Shown piece after piece: positions 24,813 through 33,707 of a stretch of DNA of 64,000 nt (positions within the stretch are counted from its first letter, which is position 1; the number at the start of each line of letters is the position of its first letter). The stretch is from the NCBI GenBank assembly GCA_037045045.1, contig JBAOHL010000001.1:1-64000 (forward strand). Reading direction: 5' to 3'. Under the pieces are notes generated by a model. The model did no database searches. It saw only the letters and a program-made list of their open reading frames with translations, and was not told the DNA's origin. Origin of the DNA: Phosphoribacter sp037045045 (GTDB lineage Bacteria; Actinomycetota; Actinomycetes; Actinomycetales; Dermatophilaceae). Position numbers and translations under genes: made by a program.

Positions 24813-26204
24813 GTGAGAGTCCCCGGGAGTGGTGGGCTTTGAGGTCATCTCGATGCCTACCGGTCAGCCCTCGGTGAGGGCGACAGGATCAGTGTCGTCG
24901 GTCTTGCCGATCTTGGCCATGGATTCCTCGGAGAGGTAGCGGCGTTCGTCGGTGGCCCATTCGTCGTGGGTGTCGGCCAGGACGGCTCCGATGAGGCGGA
25001 TCACGGCGGCCTCGTTGGGAAAGAGATGCCCACGACTCGGGCCCGACGCTTAATCTCCTTGTTGAGTCGCTCGAGCGGGTTGGTGGACCAGATCTTGCGC
25101 CAGTGCTCGCGCGGGAACGCCGCGAACGCCAACACCTCGGCCTTGGCCGCGTCCATCAGCGCCCCGATCTTGGGGTAACGGCCAGCCAGCTCGGCGGCGA
25201 CCTTGTCCCACTGCTTACCCATCGAGCCCAGGTCAGGTTGAGCGAAGATCGTGCGGAACACGGCGGCGACCATCTCGGTCTCGCCCTTGGCCACATGGGC
25301 CAGGACGTTGCGGATGAAGTGGACGCGGCAGCGTTGATGGGCCGCGCCTTGCATGGCCCTGGCGATGGCGGCGACCAGGCCGGCGTGTTGGTCGGAGATG
25401 ACGAGCTGGACACCGGTCAGGCCGCGCTTCTTCAACCCGGTCAGGAACGCCCGCCAGAACACTTCGTCCTCGGAGTCGCCGACGTCCAGCCCCAGGATCT
25501 CCCGGCGCCCGTGGGCGGTGACGCCGGTCGCGACGACGACGGCCTTGGACACGACCATGCCGTGCTCGGTGCGCACATGCAGGTACGTCGCGTCGAGGTA
25601 CACATACGGGAAGTCGACGTGATCCAGCCGGCGGGTGCGGAACGCCCCGACCGACTCAATCCAGCCCCGCGCAGATCCTGGACACCTCACTCTTGGAGAT
25701 CCCCGTCCCACCCAACGCGGTCACGAGGTCATCGACCGAGCGAGTCGAGACGCCGTGGACGTACGCCTCCATCACGACCGCGTACAAGGCCTGGTCGATC
25801 CGCCGCCGCGGCGACAAGATCGAGGGGAAGAACGACCCGGCCCGCAGCTTCGGGATCGCCAGCTGGACGTCGCCGGCGTGGGTGGTCAGCAACCGCGGGC
25901 GGGAGCCGTTGCGTTCAGTGGTGCGGGACTCGGTCCGTTCGTAGCGACCGGCGCCGATCGCCGTGGCGGCTTCAGTGTCGATCAGCTCCTGCATCGCGAC
26001 CCGGACACACTCGCGGATGAAGTCAGTGCCCTCGCCGGTACGGAACACCTCCGCAAGCTCGGACAAGGCAGACTGGGACAAGGCCATCGGTGAGGTCTCC
26101 TTCGATGCGTGCTTGGCGGTACACATCGAGAATCTCGCCGGTGGCCCCCTTCAGTCAGGACGCCGCGCCGTCACCCCAAACCCCACCACTCCCAGGGGCG
26201 CTGT
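24813..26204 (-). mobile_element. IS256-family insertion sequence with 9-bp target duplication
   Basis: Length 1392 bp. Imperfect terminal inverted repeats of about 26 bp share the core GGGAGTGGTGGG (24825-24836, and the reverse complement near 26182-26193). The direct repeat cctgaaagg flanks it exactly (24804-24812 and 26205-26213), as expected for IS256 transposition. The single transposase gene is frameshifted, so this copy is not autonomous as sequenced. Confidence 0.85.
24864..26087 (-). pseudogene. IS256-family transposase with two frameshifts
   Basis: Three consecutive frames make one transposase of about 408 aa. Frame one starts MALSQSALSELAEVF and ends ...SRICAGLD (about 25689), where one extra T creates a stop. 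Frame two covers the catalytic region: YLDATYLHVR (first D), VISDQHAGLVAAIARAMQG (second D) and STNPLERLNKEIKRR (E). A two-base insertion near 25015 then shifts to the tail NEAAVIRLIGAVLADTHDEW, ending TGA 24864. All DDE residues are present, so the inactivation is recent. Confidence 0.85.
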
Positions 26205-26213
26205 CCTGAAAGG

Positions 26214-26588
26214 CGGCCATGACCGCGAGCAGTGTCACGGTGTGAGCGTCCTTTGGCACCAGTTGACGCTAGCACCGGCTGCGAAGCAGGCCCGCCACCT
26301 CCGGCGCGCCAGGATGAATCCCGTTCGATCGCGCAGGGCTGCTGGGACAAGCAGATCCCCGCGCCGAGCACGTGACCGCCGGGCTGCCGCCGGTCCCCAA
26401 TCCCCGCAAGGCCCACGCCAGGCCCAGCTCGTCGTCAAAGGCTGAACTCGTGCGCTCCTGCTCGACGGAAATCCAAGCCCGTGTGGTTCTGTCGACCTCA
26501 TCTGGCCCCAGGGCGACGGCCTGATATGCCCCCTCTGGGCCTGGGGGAGGTGCGACCTACGTCGCGAGGGCGTCTGTAGGGTCGTCCC
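26214..26588. other. Stretch without a supported gene
   Basis: Begins with the right copy of the IS256 target duplication. Short frames on both strands lack start signals and family resemblance. Together with the remnants on either side this looks like a degraded zone. Confidence 0.5.
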
Positions 26589-26736
26589 GTGAGCGACCGC
26601 CCAGAAATTGTCTGTATCTGTGGGTCGGGTGTTGATCGTGAACCCAGGTGGTTATCTTGGCGAGTCAACGAGAAGGGAACTGGAATACGCCCAGGCTGCC
26701 GGGAAGCCGGTCGGGTTCACGGACCCCGCTGCGTGA
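26589..26736 (+). pseudogene. Nucleoside 2-deoxyribosyltransferase-like gene with internal deletion
   Basis: GTG 26589 opens a short frame with PEIVCICGS, the usual start of this family. Immediately after, another frame gives VLIVNPGGYLGESTRRELEY and AAGKPVGFTDPAA to TGA 26734, the usual end. About 80 central residues and the reading frame are lost at about 26628. Confidence 0.7.
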
Positions 26737-26783
26737 GCTGCGTGCACCTCGCGCACGTGGTGATGTCGCAGTTGAGCCGGACC

Positions 26784-26990
26784 TCAGCGCTTCCCTGATG
26801 TACGGGAGTGGCTCAGGCGGTAGCTGGTGGTGCCGGTTTCGATGATGGTGCCGCCGGAGGTGAGGCGGTCGACGATGGCTGGGCACAGGCAGGGTCGGTG
26901 AAGGTCTTTGTCCAGCCGGCGGGTCCGCCGACGCCAACGCCTGCCGCACCGTCCGACGATGCACGCCATGACGGCGCGCGAGCGACGTTC
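26784..26990 (-). pseudogene. IS21-family remnant (istA start joined to istB end)
   Basis: Minus-strand frames show VHRRTVRQALASADPP, the N-terminal HTH of IstA transposases, followed at once by AIVDRLTSGGTIIETGT and SYRLSHSR, the C-terminus of IstB ATPases, ending at 26784. Some 2 kb of the element between them is missing, so it is a deletion scar. Confidence 0.65.
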
Positions 26991-27047
26991 ACTGGAATCC
27001 GCCCTGTCAGAACCACCCGTGTCCAGATGCCCTGAGAGAGCACCACG

Positions 27048-27611
27048 ATGAGACCCCTTCGATACTCGATCAACGTCACCCTCGACGGCTGCTGCCATCA
27101 CGAAGCCGGGCTCCCGCCGGACGAGGAGTCGATGGCCTACTGGACCACCGAGATGCAGCGGGCCGACGCCCTGATCCTCGGCCGGGTGACCTACCAGATG
27201 ATGGAGTCGGCGTGGCGGCGTCCGGCAGACGGCGCCTGGCCCGACTGGATGAGCGACGCCCAGGTGCCTTTTGCAGAGGCCATCGACCAGGCGAAGAAGG
27301 TCGTCGTCTCAGACACGCTCGACGCGGTCGACTGGAACGCGCACCTGCTCCGCGGCGACGTCGTTCACGCAGTTCGGCAACTGAAGCAGGAGCCCGGCGG
27401 GAGCTTGTGGGTCGGGGGAGTCACTCTCCCAACGGCGTTGGCAGACCGTGGGCTCATCGACGAGTACGAGTTCGTCGTCCAGCCCGTCCTCGCCGGGCAC
27501 GGGCCGACGCTGCTCGCCGGCCTCCGGGAGCGCATCCAGCTCGAGCTGGTGGACCGACGCGAGTTCGGATCGGGAGCGGTGGTCATGCGATTTCACCCCA
27601 GGTCGGCCTAG
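27048..27611 (+). CDS. RibD C-terminal/dihydrofolate-reductase-like protein
   Basis: A 187-aa protein with the RibD_C fold: LRYSINVTLDGCCHHEAG, a central ADALILGRVTYQMM and GGSLWVGGVTLPTALADRGL (nucleotide-binding GG). Such YwjB/YyaP-like proteins are NADPH-dependent reductases of unknown substrate. A DGPF protein and ECF42 sigma factor lie just downstream on the other strand, a frequent neighbourhood. Confidence 0.85.
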   Translation: MRPLRYSINVTLDGCCHHEAGLPPDEESMAYWTTEMQRADALILGRVTYQMMESAWRRPADGAWPDWMSDAQVPFAEAIDQAKKVVVSDTLDAVDWNAHLLRGDVVHAVRQLKQEPGGSLWVGGVTLPTALADRGLIDEYEFVVQPVLAGHGPTLLAGLRERIQLELVDRREFGSGAVVMRFHPRSA

Positions 27612-27647
27612 GGTCCGCCTCACCTCCGGCTCGTCGTCAAGGAATCG

Positions 27648-28886
27648 TTACGCGTCGTCGTTGCCGACGCAATGCCCCTCATCTGACGGCCGACGGGCGA
27701 GCTCGGAGGCTCGCCTCAACAGGTGGTCCCGCTCGGCCCGATTGCGCGCCGCGCCGGCGGCACGGTGGAACTCGGCGCGCGCTTCGGCGATGCGGCCGAT
27801 CCTCGCGAGCAGATCGGCGCGCACCGCGAGGGCGTAGTGGTCGTCCGCAGCCGCGTCGAGTTCTTCGAGAGCGGCCTGGGGGCCCCCGACGTGGGACAGA
27901 GCCACGATCCTCGCCGTGCGGACGGCCTTTGTCGGCACGAGAGGTAGCAGCTGGTCGTAGAGGGCGAGGATCTGCCGCCAGTCGGTGTCCGCGTCCGTGG
28001 CCGCGTCGCAGTGCACGGCTTGGATGGCCGCCTGGAGTTGGTATGGCCCGGGCTGGTTCACGGCAAGGCATTCCTGCACGAGGGCGTGGCCCTCGGCGAT
28101 CTCGCCGCGGTCCCACAACGTCCGGTCCTGCTCGGTCAGAGGGATCAGACTGCCGTCGTCCGCGACGCGCGCCGGGCGCCGCGCCTGCAACAGCAGCACC
28201 AGCGCCAGCAGCCCCCGGGCCTCGACGTCACCATGCGTGTGGGCGACGATCAGCCGCGCCAGGCGGAGTCCCTCCTGGCTCAGGTCGAGGCGGCTCAGGG
28301 GGCCCGCTGTCGTGACGTAGCCCTCGTTGTAGATGGCGTAGATCACCGCGAGCACGACGCCGAGCCGGTCGCGCACGTGGCCGGGTTCCGGCAGCCCGAT
28401 CCGAGCGTCCTTGATCTTGCGCTTCGCCCGCGAGAGCCGCTGCGCGGTGGTCGCCTCGGTGGTGCCGAGCGCCCGCGCAATCTCCTCTGCCGTCAGGCCC
28501 CCGACGAAGCGCAGGGTCAGGGCGACTTGGGACTCCGGCGACAGGCTGGGATGGGCGCACAGCAGGATCATGCGCAGTTCGTCATCGCTGGCCCCCCGGG
28601 GGTCGACGACAGGATCAGCGGCAAGCCGAGGAGCGAGCCGGTGCTCCGTTTGCGTTCGCCGGATGCGGTCGATCGCGCGGCGGCGAGCCGTGGTGACGAT
28701 CCATGCCTGCGGGTTCGGAGGGACGCCCTGACTCGGCCAGGTCTCAGCTGCGGCGGCGAACGCGTCCTGCACGGCGTCCTCGGCGGCGTCCAGGTCGCCG
28801 AGTGTGCGCATGAGGATCGCGACGGTGCGGCCGTACTCCGAGCGGAACGCTCGGTGCACGGCCGCCAGCGCCTCGTGCGTCGGCAA
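27648..28886 (-). CDS. ECF42-type RNA polymerase sigma factor with C-terminal TPR-like extension
   Basis: A 412-aa protein. Sigma region 2 (AAEDAVQDAFAAAAETWP, AWIVTTARRRAIDRIRR) and region 4 (LTLRFVGGLTAEEIARALGT, AQRLSRAKRKIKDARI) occupy residues 1-180. The rest is a helical extension (about 200 residues) with PYQLQAAIQAVHCDA, characteristic of ECF42/DUF6596 factors, where the extension controls activity in place of an anti-sigma factor. It starts 3 nt after the DGPF gene, its usual partner. Confidence 0.9.
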   Translation of the reverse strand: MPTHEALAAVHRAFRSEYGRTVAILMRTLGDLDAAEDAVQDAFAAAAETWPSQGVPPNPQAWIVTTARRRAIDRIRRTQTEHRLAPRLAADPVVDPRGASDDELRMILLCAHPSLSPESQVALTLRFVGGLTAEEIARALGTTEATTAQRLSRAKRKIKDARIGLPEPGHVRDRLGVVLAVIYAIYNEGYVTTAGPLSRLDLSQEGLRLARLIVAHTHGDVEARGLLALVLLLQARRPARVADDGSLIPLTEQDRTLWDRGEIAEGHALVQECLAVNQPGPYQLQAAIQAVHCDAATDADTDWRQILALYDQLLPLVPTKAVRTARIVALSHVGGPQAALEELDAAADDHYALAVRADLLARIGRIAEARAEFHRAAGAARNRAERDHLLRRASELARRPSDEGHCVGNDDA

Positions 28887-28889
28887 TGG

Positions 28890-29240
28890 TCAGCCGCCGA
28901 AGTTGGGGGTCGGGCGGACCTCGACCTTGAGGCCCGTGGCCTCGGACACCTTGCCCGCCCACGCCGTTGCGGCGTCCAGGTCGGTGACGTCGATGACGGT
29001 GAACCCGCCGACGTACTCCTTAAGCTCCGCGAACGGACCATCGGCCAGCGTGACGGCGCCGTCCCTGCTGGACACGACCGTCGCCGACGATGGGTCGGCC
29101 AACGGCATCGCGAACACCCAGACTCCGGCGGACTGCATGTCTTGGGTCACCTCGGTCACGTTCGTGATGACCTGCTGGAGCTGCGCTGGCTCGAGGGTCC
29201 GGCCGGCCGGCGTGATGTTGCTCAGCATGTACTGCGTCAT
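28890..29240 (-). CDS. DGPF/YciI-family protein
   Basis: A 116-aa ferredoxin-like YciI protein with the defining motif LADGPFAELKEYVGGFTVID. AAGGAGA precedes ATG 29240. In this family the gene is cotranscribed with, and a target of, the ECF42 sigma factor that follows here. Biochemical role unknown. Confidence 0.9.
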   Translation of the reverse strand: MTQYMLSNITPAGRTLEPAQLQQVITNVTEVTQDMQSAGVWVFAMPLADPSSATVVSSRDGAVTLADGPFAELKEYVGGFTVIDVTDLDAATAWAGKVSEATGLKVEVRPTPNFGG

Positions 29241-29456
29241 GGTCTTCTCCTTGGTCGCGGCATGGCCGTGATGCCATGCTCACCCTCCATACGTCCGAGA
29301 CCGGCCATCCTCGACATCGTGGCAAAGAAACCTTCGTCGGCGTTCGAGACGACCCGGCATACGAAACCAGAGCCACGCCCTCCTCGCGGCATCGCCCCGA
29401 ACGACGAGCAGCACTCGTCCGGGTTTCGGTTGCTCGCCTGCGTAGACTCCCGGTCC

Positions 29457-29924
29457 GTGCAGCTTGACATCCGACCCGCAGATTTCGGAGATCCTGAGCT
29501 GAAAGGCTTCCTGCAGGACCATCTGGATGACATCGCCCCGACCGCGCCCCGGGAGAGCCGACACGCACTGGACCTGGCCGCCTTGGATGCACCGACGGTG
29601 CGGATGTGGGTCGGCCGTCGCGATGGGGTGCTGGTCGTGACCGGAGCGTTGGTCCAGACCGACGGATCTGGACACCACGAAGAGGTCAAGAGCATGCGCA
29701 CGGCTCCATCGGTGCGAGGCCGGGGCTTCGGGAGACAGATGGTGGAGCACCTCATCCACGACGCGCGCCATCGAGGAGTCGAGCGGCTCTGGCTCGAGAC
29801 GGGCAGCATGCCCTTCTTCGAACCGGCCCGCGCGCTCTACCGCAGCATGGGCTTCATCCCGTGCCCACCCTTCGCGTCGTACGCGGCCGATCCGAACAGC
29901 ACCTTCATGACCCGAGATCTGTGA
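29457..29924 (+). CDS. GNAT acetyltransferase (putative)
   Basis: A 155-aa protein starting at GTG 29457 (QLDIRPADFGDPEL). SMRTAPSVRGRGFGRQMVEH is motif A with R-G-x-G-x-G, and FFEPARALYRSMGFIPCPPF is the family C-terminus. YafP/ElaA-like small acetyltransferase; substrate unknown. Monocistronic, with no clear ribosome-binding site. Confidence 0.85.
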   Translation: MQLDIRPADFGDPELKGFLQDHLDDIAPTAPRESRHALDLAALDAPTVRMWVGRRDGVLVVTGALVQTDGSGHHEEVKSMRTAPSVRGRGFGRQMVEHLIHDARHRGVERLWLETGSMPFFEPARALYRSMGFIPCPPFASYAADPNSTFMTRDL

Positions 29925-30038
29925 AACCGGCCTATCCCAATCAGGTTGCAGGAGTGAGATTTGCAGCCGCCGGGCTGGGCCAGATCGTGCCGGTCTGTGA
30001 CCTCGGCCGGCAGACCAGGGCTGGAGCAGAACGGTGGC

Positions 30039-30138
30039 GGGCACGTGTCAATAGGTGCGCGCCGTGGGTGCCGCCGCCCACGACGACGTCGGTCGCCGTG
30101 ATGTAACCGGCGTCCGCGCTGGCCAGGAAGGCGGCCGC
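30039..30138 (-). pseudogene. Short-chain dehydrogenase, C-terminal scrap
   Basis: Immediately downstream of the ribosomal-protection gene the minus strand reads AAAFLASADAGYITATDVVV and GGGTHGAHL, the last 30 residues of a short-chain dehydrogenase (FLAS-x-x-AGYITG-x-D-VVVDGG). Nothing upstream of it remains. Confidence 0.6.
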
Positions 30139-32097
30139 TCAGCGAGGCATTGCCCGGAACCAGCTCTCCCGGTCGAGGGGGTCTGGTCCATGGCGCTGCC
30201 GGACCGTCGGTCGGTCGGTCATCGCGGCATACGAGTCGTGCCGGTGGGTGAGGACTGCCTCGCCCGCGGCCAGGTCGGGCAATGCGCGAACGACCTCAGG
30301 GATCCGCGCCGAGGGGATCCTCCCTGCGAGGCAGACGACGTCGCCCGCGACCGTCGAGGACTCCACGAGCCCGCCGAGTGGACCGAGCAGGGCGACCACG
30401 CCTCCGAGGACGTCAAGCGGCACCTCGATGTCGAAGCGTTCGACCGGCTCGCATACCCGCGTGCCGGCTTCGTGGAGCGCGGCCATCGCGACGACCTGGG
30501 CGAGGAGGCGGAAGTCGGCGGCCACGCTCGACATGCCCTTGCTGAACCCGGCATGCATCGCCGATTGTCTTGGCCAGTAAGCGGATCGGGTCATCGTCAC
30601 GAGACAGTCGGTCACGGCCCACCCGTGCAGTCCGTGCGCGTATGCCGCGCGCACGCCCTCTTCGGTCGCGGCAATGAAGGCCGGTGGGAGGTTGCCCCGT
30701 TCGATACCTGGCGAGAACTCGAGGCCGTGACCGGCCGGCCGCGCATCGACCCGCAGCCCGATGCCGGCGAGGTAGGGGTTGCCGCCCACGTGCGGGAGGT
30801 CGATGCTCGTGCCCGTCCCGACCACCCGTTCGATGCACACGGTCACGGTGTCGAGGAACCGGACCGGGACGGCATACGACTCCTTGAGCAGACTGGCGAT
30901 GACCTCCTTCTGCACCTCGCCGTGCAGGCTCACGGCGAGCCGGTCGCCGCCGCCACTCACCCGCAGGTCGATGAGCGGGTCGCCCTCCGCGAGCTCGGTC
31001 AGGGCCGTGAAAAGGGCCCCTCGGCGGGTGGGGTCGATCGGCTCGACGAGCGCCTGCAGCGTCGCCGGCGGGAAGTGGTGCGTCACGCGCGCAGGCACCT
31101 GGCCAAACGTGTCCCCCACCCGGCTCCCGTTGAGGCCGCGCAGGACCGCCACCTGGCCGCCGACAGCGCGGCCAGCCCGTTGGAGACCCCCGTGGCAGCT
31201 CACCTCGATCTCGGTGACGACCTCGCGGCCGGGCCGGGACCAATGCAGCCGCTCACGCGGATACGCCGACCCGGACCACATGCGCACCCACGTGCGTCGG
31301 CCGCGGTCGTCACGGTCGATCTTGAACACCGAACCCGCCGCCGGCGCGAGGAGCAACTCCGCGTCATGCGGCGCGATCTCCGTCAGCGTCCGCTGCAGAC
31401 CCGCGAGGCCGGCGCCGGTGATCGCCGATCCGGCGAGCAATGGGGTGAGGGACCCGCCGTTGATGCCGCGCACCATCGCCAACCGGACGTCTTGCCGCCC
31501 GATGCGGGTGCCGTCGACCCAACGTCGGAGGAGTGATTCGTCCACGCTGGCAACGTTTTCCACGATGTCGGCGGCAAGGACGTCGGCGTCGTCCACGGTT
31601 ACGTCCTGGTGTCCGAGGCTCTCGACGACGGACAGGGGCACCACGCCCGATGTCAGACGTGAACGGGCCTGCACGAGGACTCGCTCGAGATCGGCCCCGA
31701 CCCGATCGATCTTGTTGGCGAACAGGATTGTCGGGACGGCGAGCAGGCGCAGCGCCCGCCAAAGCACGACGGTCTGGGGCTGGACCCCCTCGACCGCCGA
31801 CACGACGAGCACGGCTGCGTCGAGGACCGCGAGGGAGCGTTCGACCTCGGCGATGAAGTCGGGATGCCCCGGGGTATCGAGAACGTTAACGGTGACGGCG
31901 CCGAGGTCGAACGACGTCACGGCAGCCCGGATCGTGATCCCGCGCCGGCGCTCGAGGTCCATCGAGTCGGTGCGCGTTGTCCCCTTGTCGACGCTGCCCG
32001 GAGCGTCCAATACGCCAGCCTCGTAGAGGAGGCGTTCGGTCAGGCTGGTCTTACCGGCGTCGACATGCGCGAGGATTCCGAGGTTGAGAAAGGGCAC
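30139..32097 (-). CDS. TetM/OtrA-like ribosomal protection GTPase
   Basis: A 652-aa EF-G-like GTPase. G1 AHVDAGKTSLTERLL (residues 10-24), G2 RRRGITI, G3 DTPGHPDF and G4 NKID are intact. The length and SVDKGTTRTDSM match tetracycline ribosomal protection proteins (Tet(M) about 639 aa, Otr(A) about 660 aa) rather than EF-G (700 aa). It would release tetracycline-like drugs from the ribosome; whether it confers resistance is untested. GTG 32097 is the family start. A small upstream reading frame overlaps it. Confidence 0.85.
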   Translation of the reverse strand: MPFLNLGILAHVDAGKTSLTERLLYEAGVLDAPGSVDKGTTRTDSMDLERRRGITIRAAVTSFDLGAVTVNVLDTPGHPDFIAEVERSLAVLDAAVLVVSAVEGVQPQTVVLWRALRLLAVPTILFANKIDRVGADLERVLVQARSRLTSGVVPLSVVESLGHQDVTVDDADVLAADIVENVASVDESLLRRWVDGTRIGRQDVRLAMVRGINGGSLTPLLAGSAITGAGLAGLQRTLTEIAPHDAELLLAPAAGSVFKIDRDDRGRRTWVRMWSGSAYPRERLHWSRPGREVVTEIEVSCHGGLQRAGRAVGGQVAVLRGLNGSRVGDTFGQVPARVTHHFPPATLQALVEPIDPTRRGALFTALTELAEGDPLIDLRVSGGGDRLAVSLHGEVQKEVIASLLKESYAVPVRFLDTVTVCIERVVGTGTSIDLPHVGGNPYLAGIGLRVDARPAGHGLEFSPGIERGNLPPAFIAATEEGVRAAYAHGLHGWAVTDCLVTMTRSAYWPRQSAMHAGFSKGMSSVAADFRLLAQVVAMAALHEAGTRVCEPVERFDIEVPLDVLGGVVALLGPLGGLVESSTVAGDVVCLAGRIPSARIPEVVRALPDLAAGEAVLTHRHDSYAAMTDRPTVRQRHGPDPLDRESWFRAMPR

Positions 32098-32152
32098 GCA
32101 GCAGCTCCATGGTGCGGGGGATGGGGGTTCGGAGCGTGAACGCTGCGCGCAT
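32051..32152 (-). promoter_or_regulatory. Possible leader reading frame overlapping the GTPase start
   Basis: ATG 32152, with GGGAG 6 nt upstream, opens 33 codons (MRAAFTLRTPIPRTMELL...) that run past the GTG of the GTPase gene in another frame and stop at 32051. Drug-responsive attenuators before ribosomal-protection genes often use such short overlapping frames. No stem-loop pair was worked out. Confidence 0.35.
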
Positions 32153-32406
32153 GAAGTCTCCCGGTGTGCGGATTCGACGGTCTCTGCCGAAGCGGCTGAC
32201 GCCGGCAGGCTAGATCGGCGAACCGGTGCGCCACCACTGCATTTTCGATGCCGCCGCGGCCGCGCAAGATCTCCGCGGACTGCGGGAGTGCCGAGTCGTC
32301 ATGCGGAGTCGACGGGGCCACGGCACAGGGACGCTGGGACACCCGAACCTCCTCGTGCCCGCTCGTCGGGGGGCAGGTGGTTTGACCCCGGCGACCGTCA
32401 CGTGAC

Positions 32407-32832
32407 ATGGTTAGTTGCGTGACCAATGAACCAAGCGACCTCGAGTCCGGGGGCACCCCGCTGTTCCTCGTCATCGCCCACGGACTCGAGGTCGGCATTC
32501 TGGACGGCTCGCTGCCGGAGGGTGCGCAGGTGCCGTCCACGAACGAGCTCGCCGTCTTCCACCGGATCAACCCCGCCACGGCCGCCAAGGGCGTCGCGCA
32601 GCTCGTCGCGGACGGCATCATCTTCAAGCGGCGCGGGATCGGGATGTTCGTTGCGGACGGCGCGCGGGCTCGGCTGCTAGCCCGGCGGGAGCAGCACTTC
32701 GTCGAGCGCTTCGTGGCCCCCCTCGTCGCCGAGGCGGATCTGCTCGGCCTCGGCCGGCAGCGGGTCCTGGAACTGGTGGGGACTCGTCTGGGCGCGGCCG
32801 GGAAGGACCGGTCGTGGACGCCATCGCACTGA
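32407..32832 (+). CDS. GntR-family (YtrA-like) regulator
   Basis: A 141-aa short GntR regulator: winged helix with GAQVPSTNELAVFHRINPAT and GIIFKRRGIGMFV at residues 35-85, then a short helical tail without a ligand-binding domain, as in the YtrA subfamily that controls ABC exporters. Start at ATG 32407; GTG 32419 is an alternative. Its end overlaps the start of the ABC ATPase gene, so it should autoregulate the following operon. Confidence 0.88.
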   Translation: MVSCVTNEPSDLESGGTPLFLVIAHGLEVGILDGSLPEGAQVPSTNELAVFHRINPATAAKGVAQLVADGIIFKRRGIGMFVADGARARLLARREQHFVERFVAPLVAEADLLGLGRQRVLELVGTRLGAAGKDRSWTPSH

Positions 32833-33707
32833 CCGGCGTGACCAAGCGTTTCGGCGAGCTCACGGCTCTCGACGAGGTCTCGGTCGGCTTCGGGCAGCAC
32901 CGGGTCACAGGTCTGGTCGGCCGCAACGGGGCGGGAAAGTCCACCCTGCTCGACCTCGTCTCGGCCCGGTCGCACGCAACCTCGGGCAGTGTCCGAGTGC
33001 TCGGCGAAGACCCTTTCGAGAACCGCCGAGTCCTGGCCGAGGTGTGTGCGGTTACCGAGAACCAGCCCTATCCCGGCCGGTTCAGCGTCGACGCCGTCCT
33101 GCACAGCGCCGCCCTGCTGCACCCGCGCTGGGATCTGAGCCTGGCATACGACCTCGTCGAGCTCTTCGCGCTGCGCCGCCGGCAGAAGGTCGGCAAGCTG
33201 TCCCGCGGCCAGCGCAGCGCGCTCGGCGTCGTTGTCGCCCTGGCCTCCCGCGCACCGGTGACCATCCTCGACGAGCCCTATGTCGGACTGGACGCGGTCG
33301 CCCGGCGCCTGTTCTACGACCGGCTGTTGGAAGAGGTGATTGCGCACCCGCGGACCGTCGTCTTCTCCTCTCACTTCATCGACGAGATCGCCCACCTGCT
33401 CGACCATGTCGTCCTGCTCGACCGAGGACGAATCGTTCTCGATGCACCGGTCGACGCCGTCCGTGACAGTGTCCTCGAGGTCAGCGGGCCGCGCGTGCTC
33501 GTCGATGCGTATGCCGCGGAGCTCGTCGTGTTGTCGAGAGCCGACCTCGGCGGGATCAGCCGGATCGTCGTCCGCGGCGCCATGGCCGGCAAGATCGGGG
33601 CCAACGGTCTCACGGTGCGCCCGCTGCCCCTGCAGGAGATCGTCGTGGCACTCTCCGGTCAACCCCTCGACGCCACCTCCCGACAGGGTGTAGGGGTGGC
33701 CTCATGA
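32814..33707 (+). CDS. ABC transporter ATP-binding protein
   Basis: A 297-aa ATPase: Walker A GRNGAGKST, signature LSRGQRSAL, Walker B VTILDEPYVGLD, switch FSSHFIDE. YtrB/CcmA-like, typical of GntR-controlled exporters of unknown, often peptide or cell-wall antibiotic, substrates. GTG 32814 overlaps the regulator by 19 nt and the stop overlaps the permease start by ATGA. Confidence 0.9.
   Translation: MDAIALTGVTKRFGELTALDEVSVGFGQHRVTGLVGRNGAGKSTLLDLVSARSHATSGSVRVLGEDPFENRRVLAEVCAVTENQPYPGRFSVDAVLHSAALLHPRWDLSLAYDLVELFALRRRQKVGKLSRGQRSALGVVVALASRAPVTILDEPYVGLDAVARRLFYDRLLEEVIAHPRTVVFSSHFIDEIAHLLDHVVLLDRGRIVLDAPVDAVRDSVLEVSGPRVLVDAYAAELVVLSRADLGGISRIVVRGAMAGKIGANGLTVRPLPLQEIVVALSGQPLDATSRQGVGVAS

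Noticed and set aside
28011..29456. Long N-terminal extension of the GNAT frame at 29457
   Set aside because: The extension is antisense to the sigma factor and DGPF genes; the acetyltransferase fold starts at the GTG.
32040..33662. 540-codon minus-strand frame across the GntR and ABC genes
   Set aside because: No family resemblance; opposite to two genes with clear motifs and overlapping starts.
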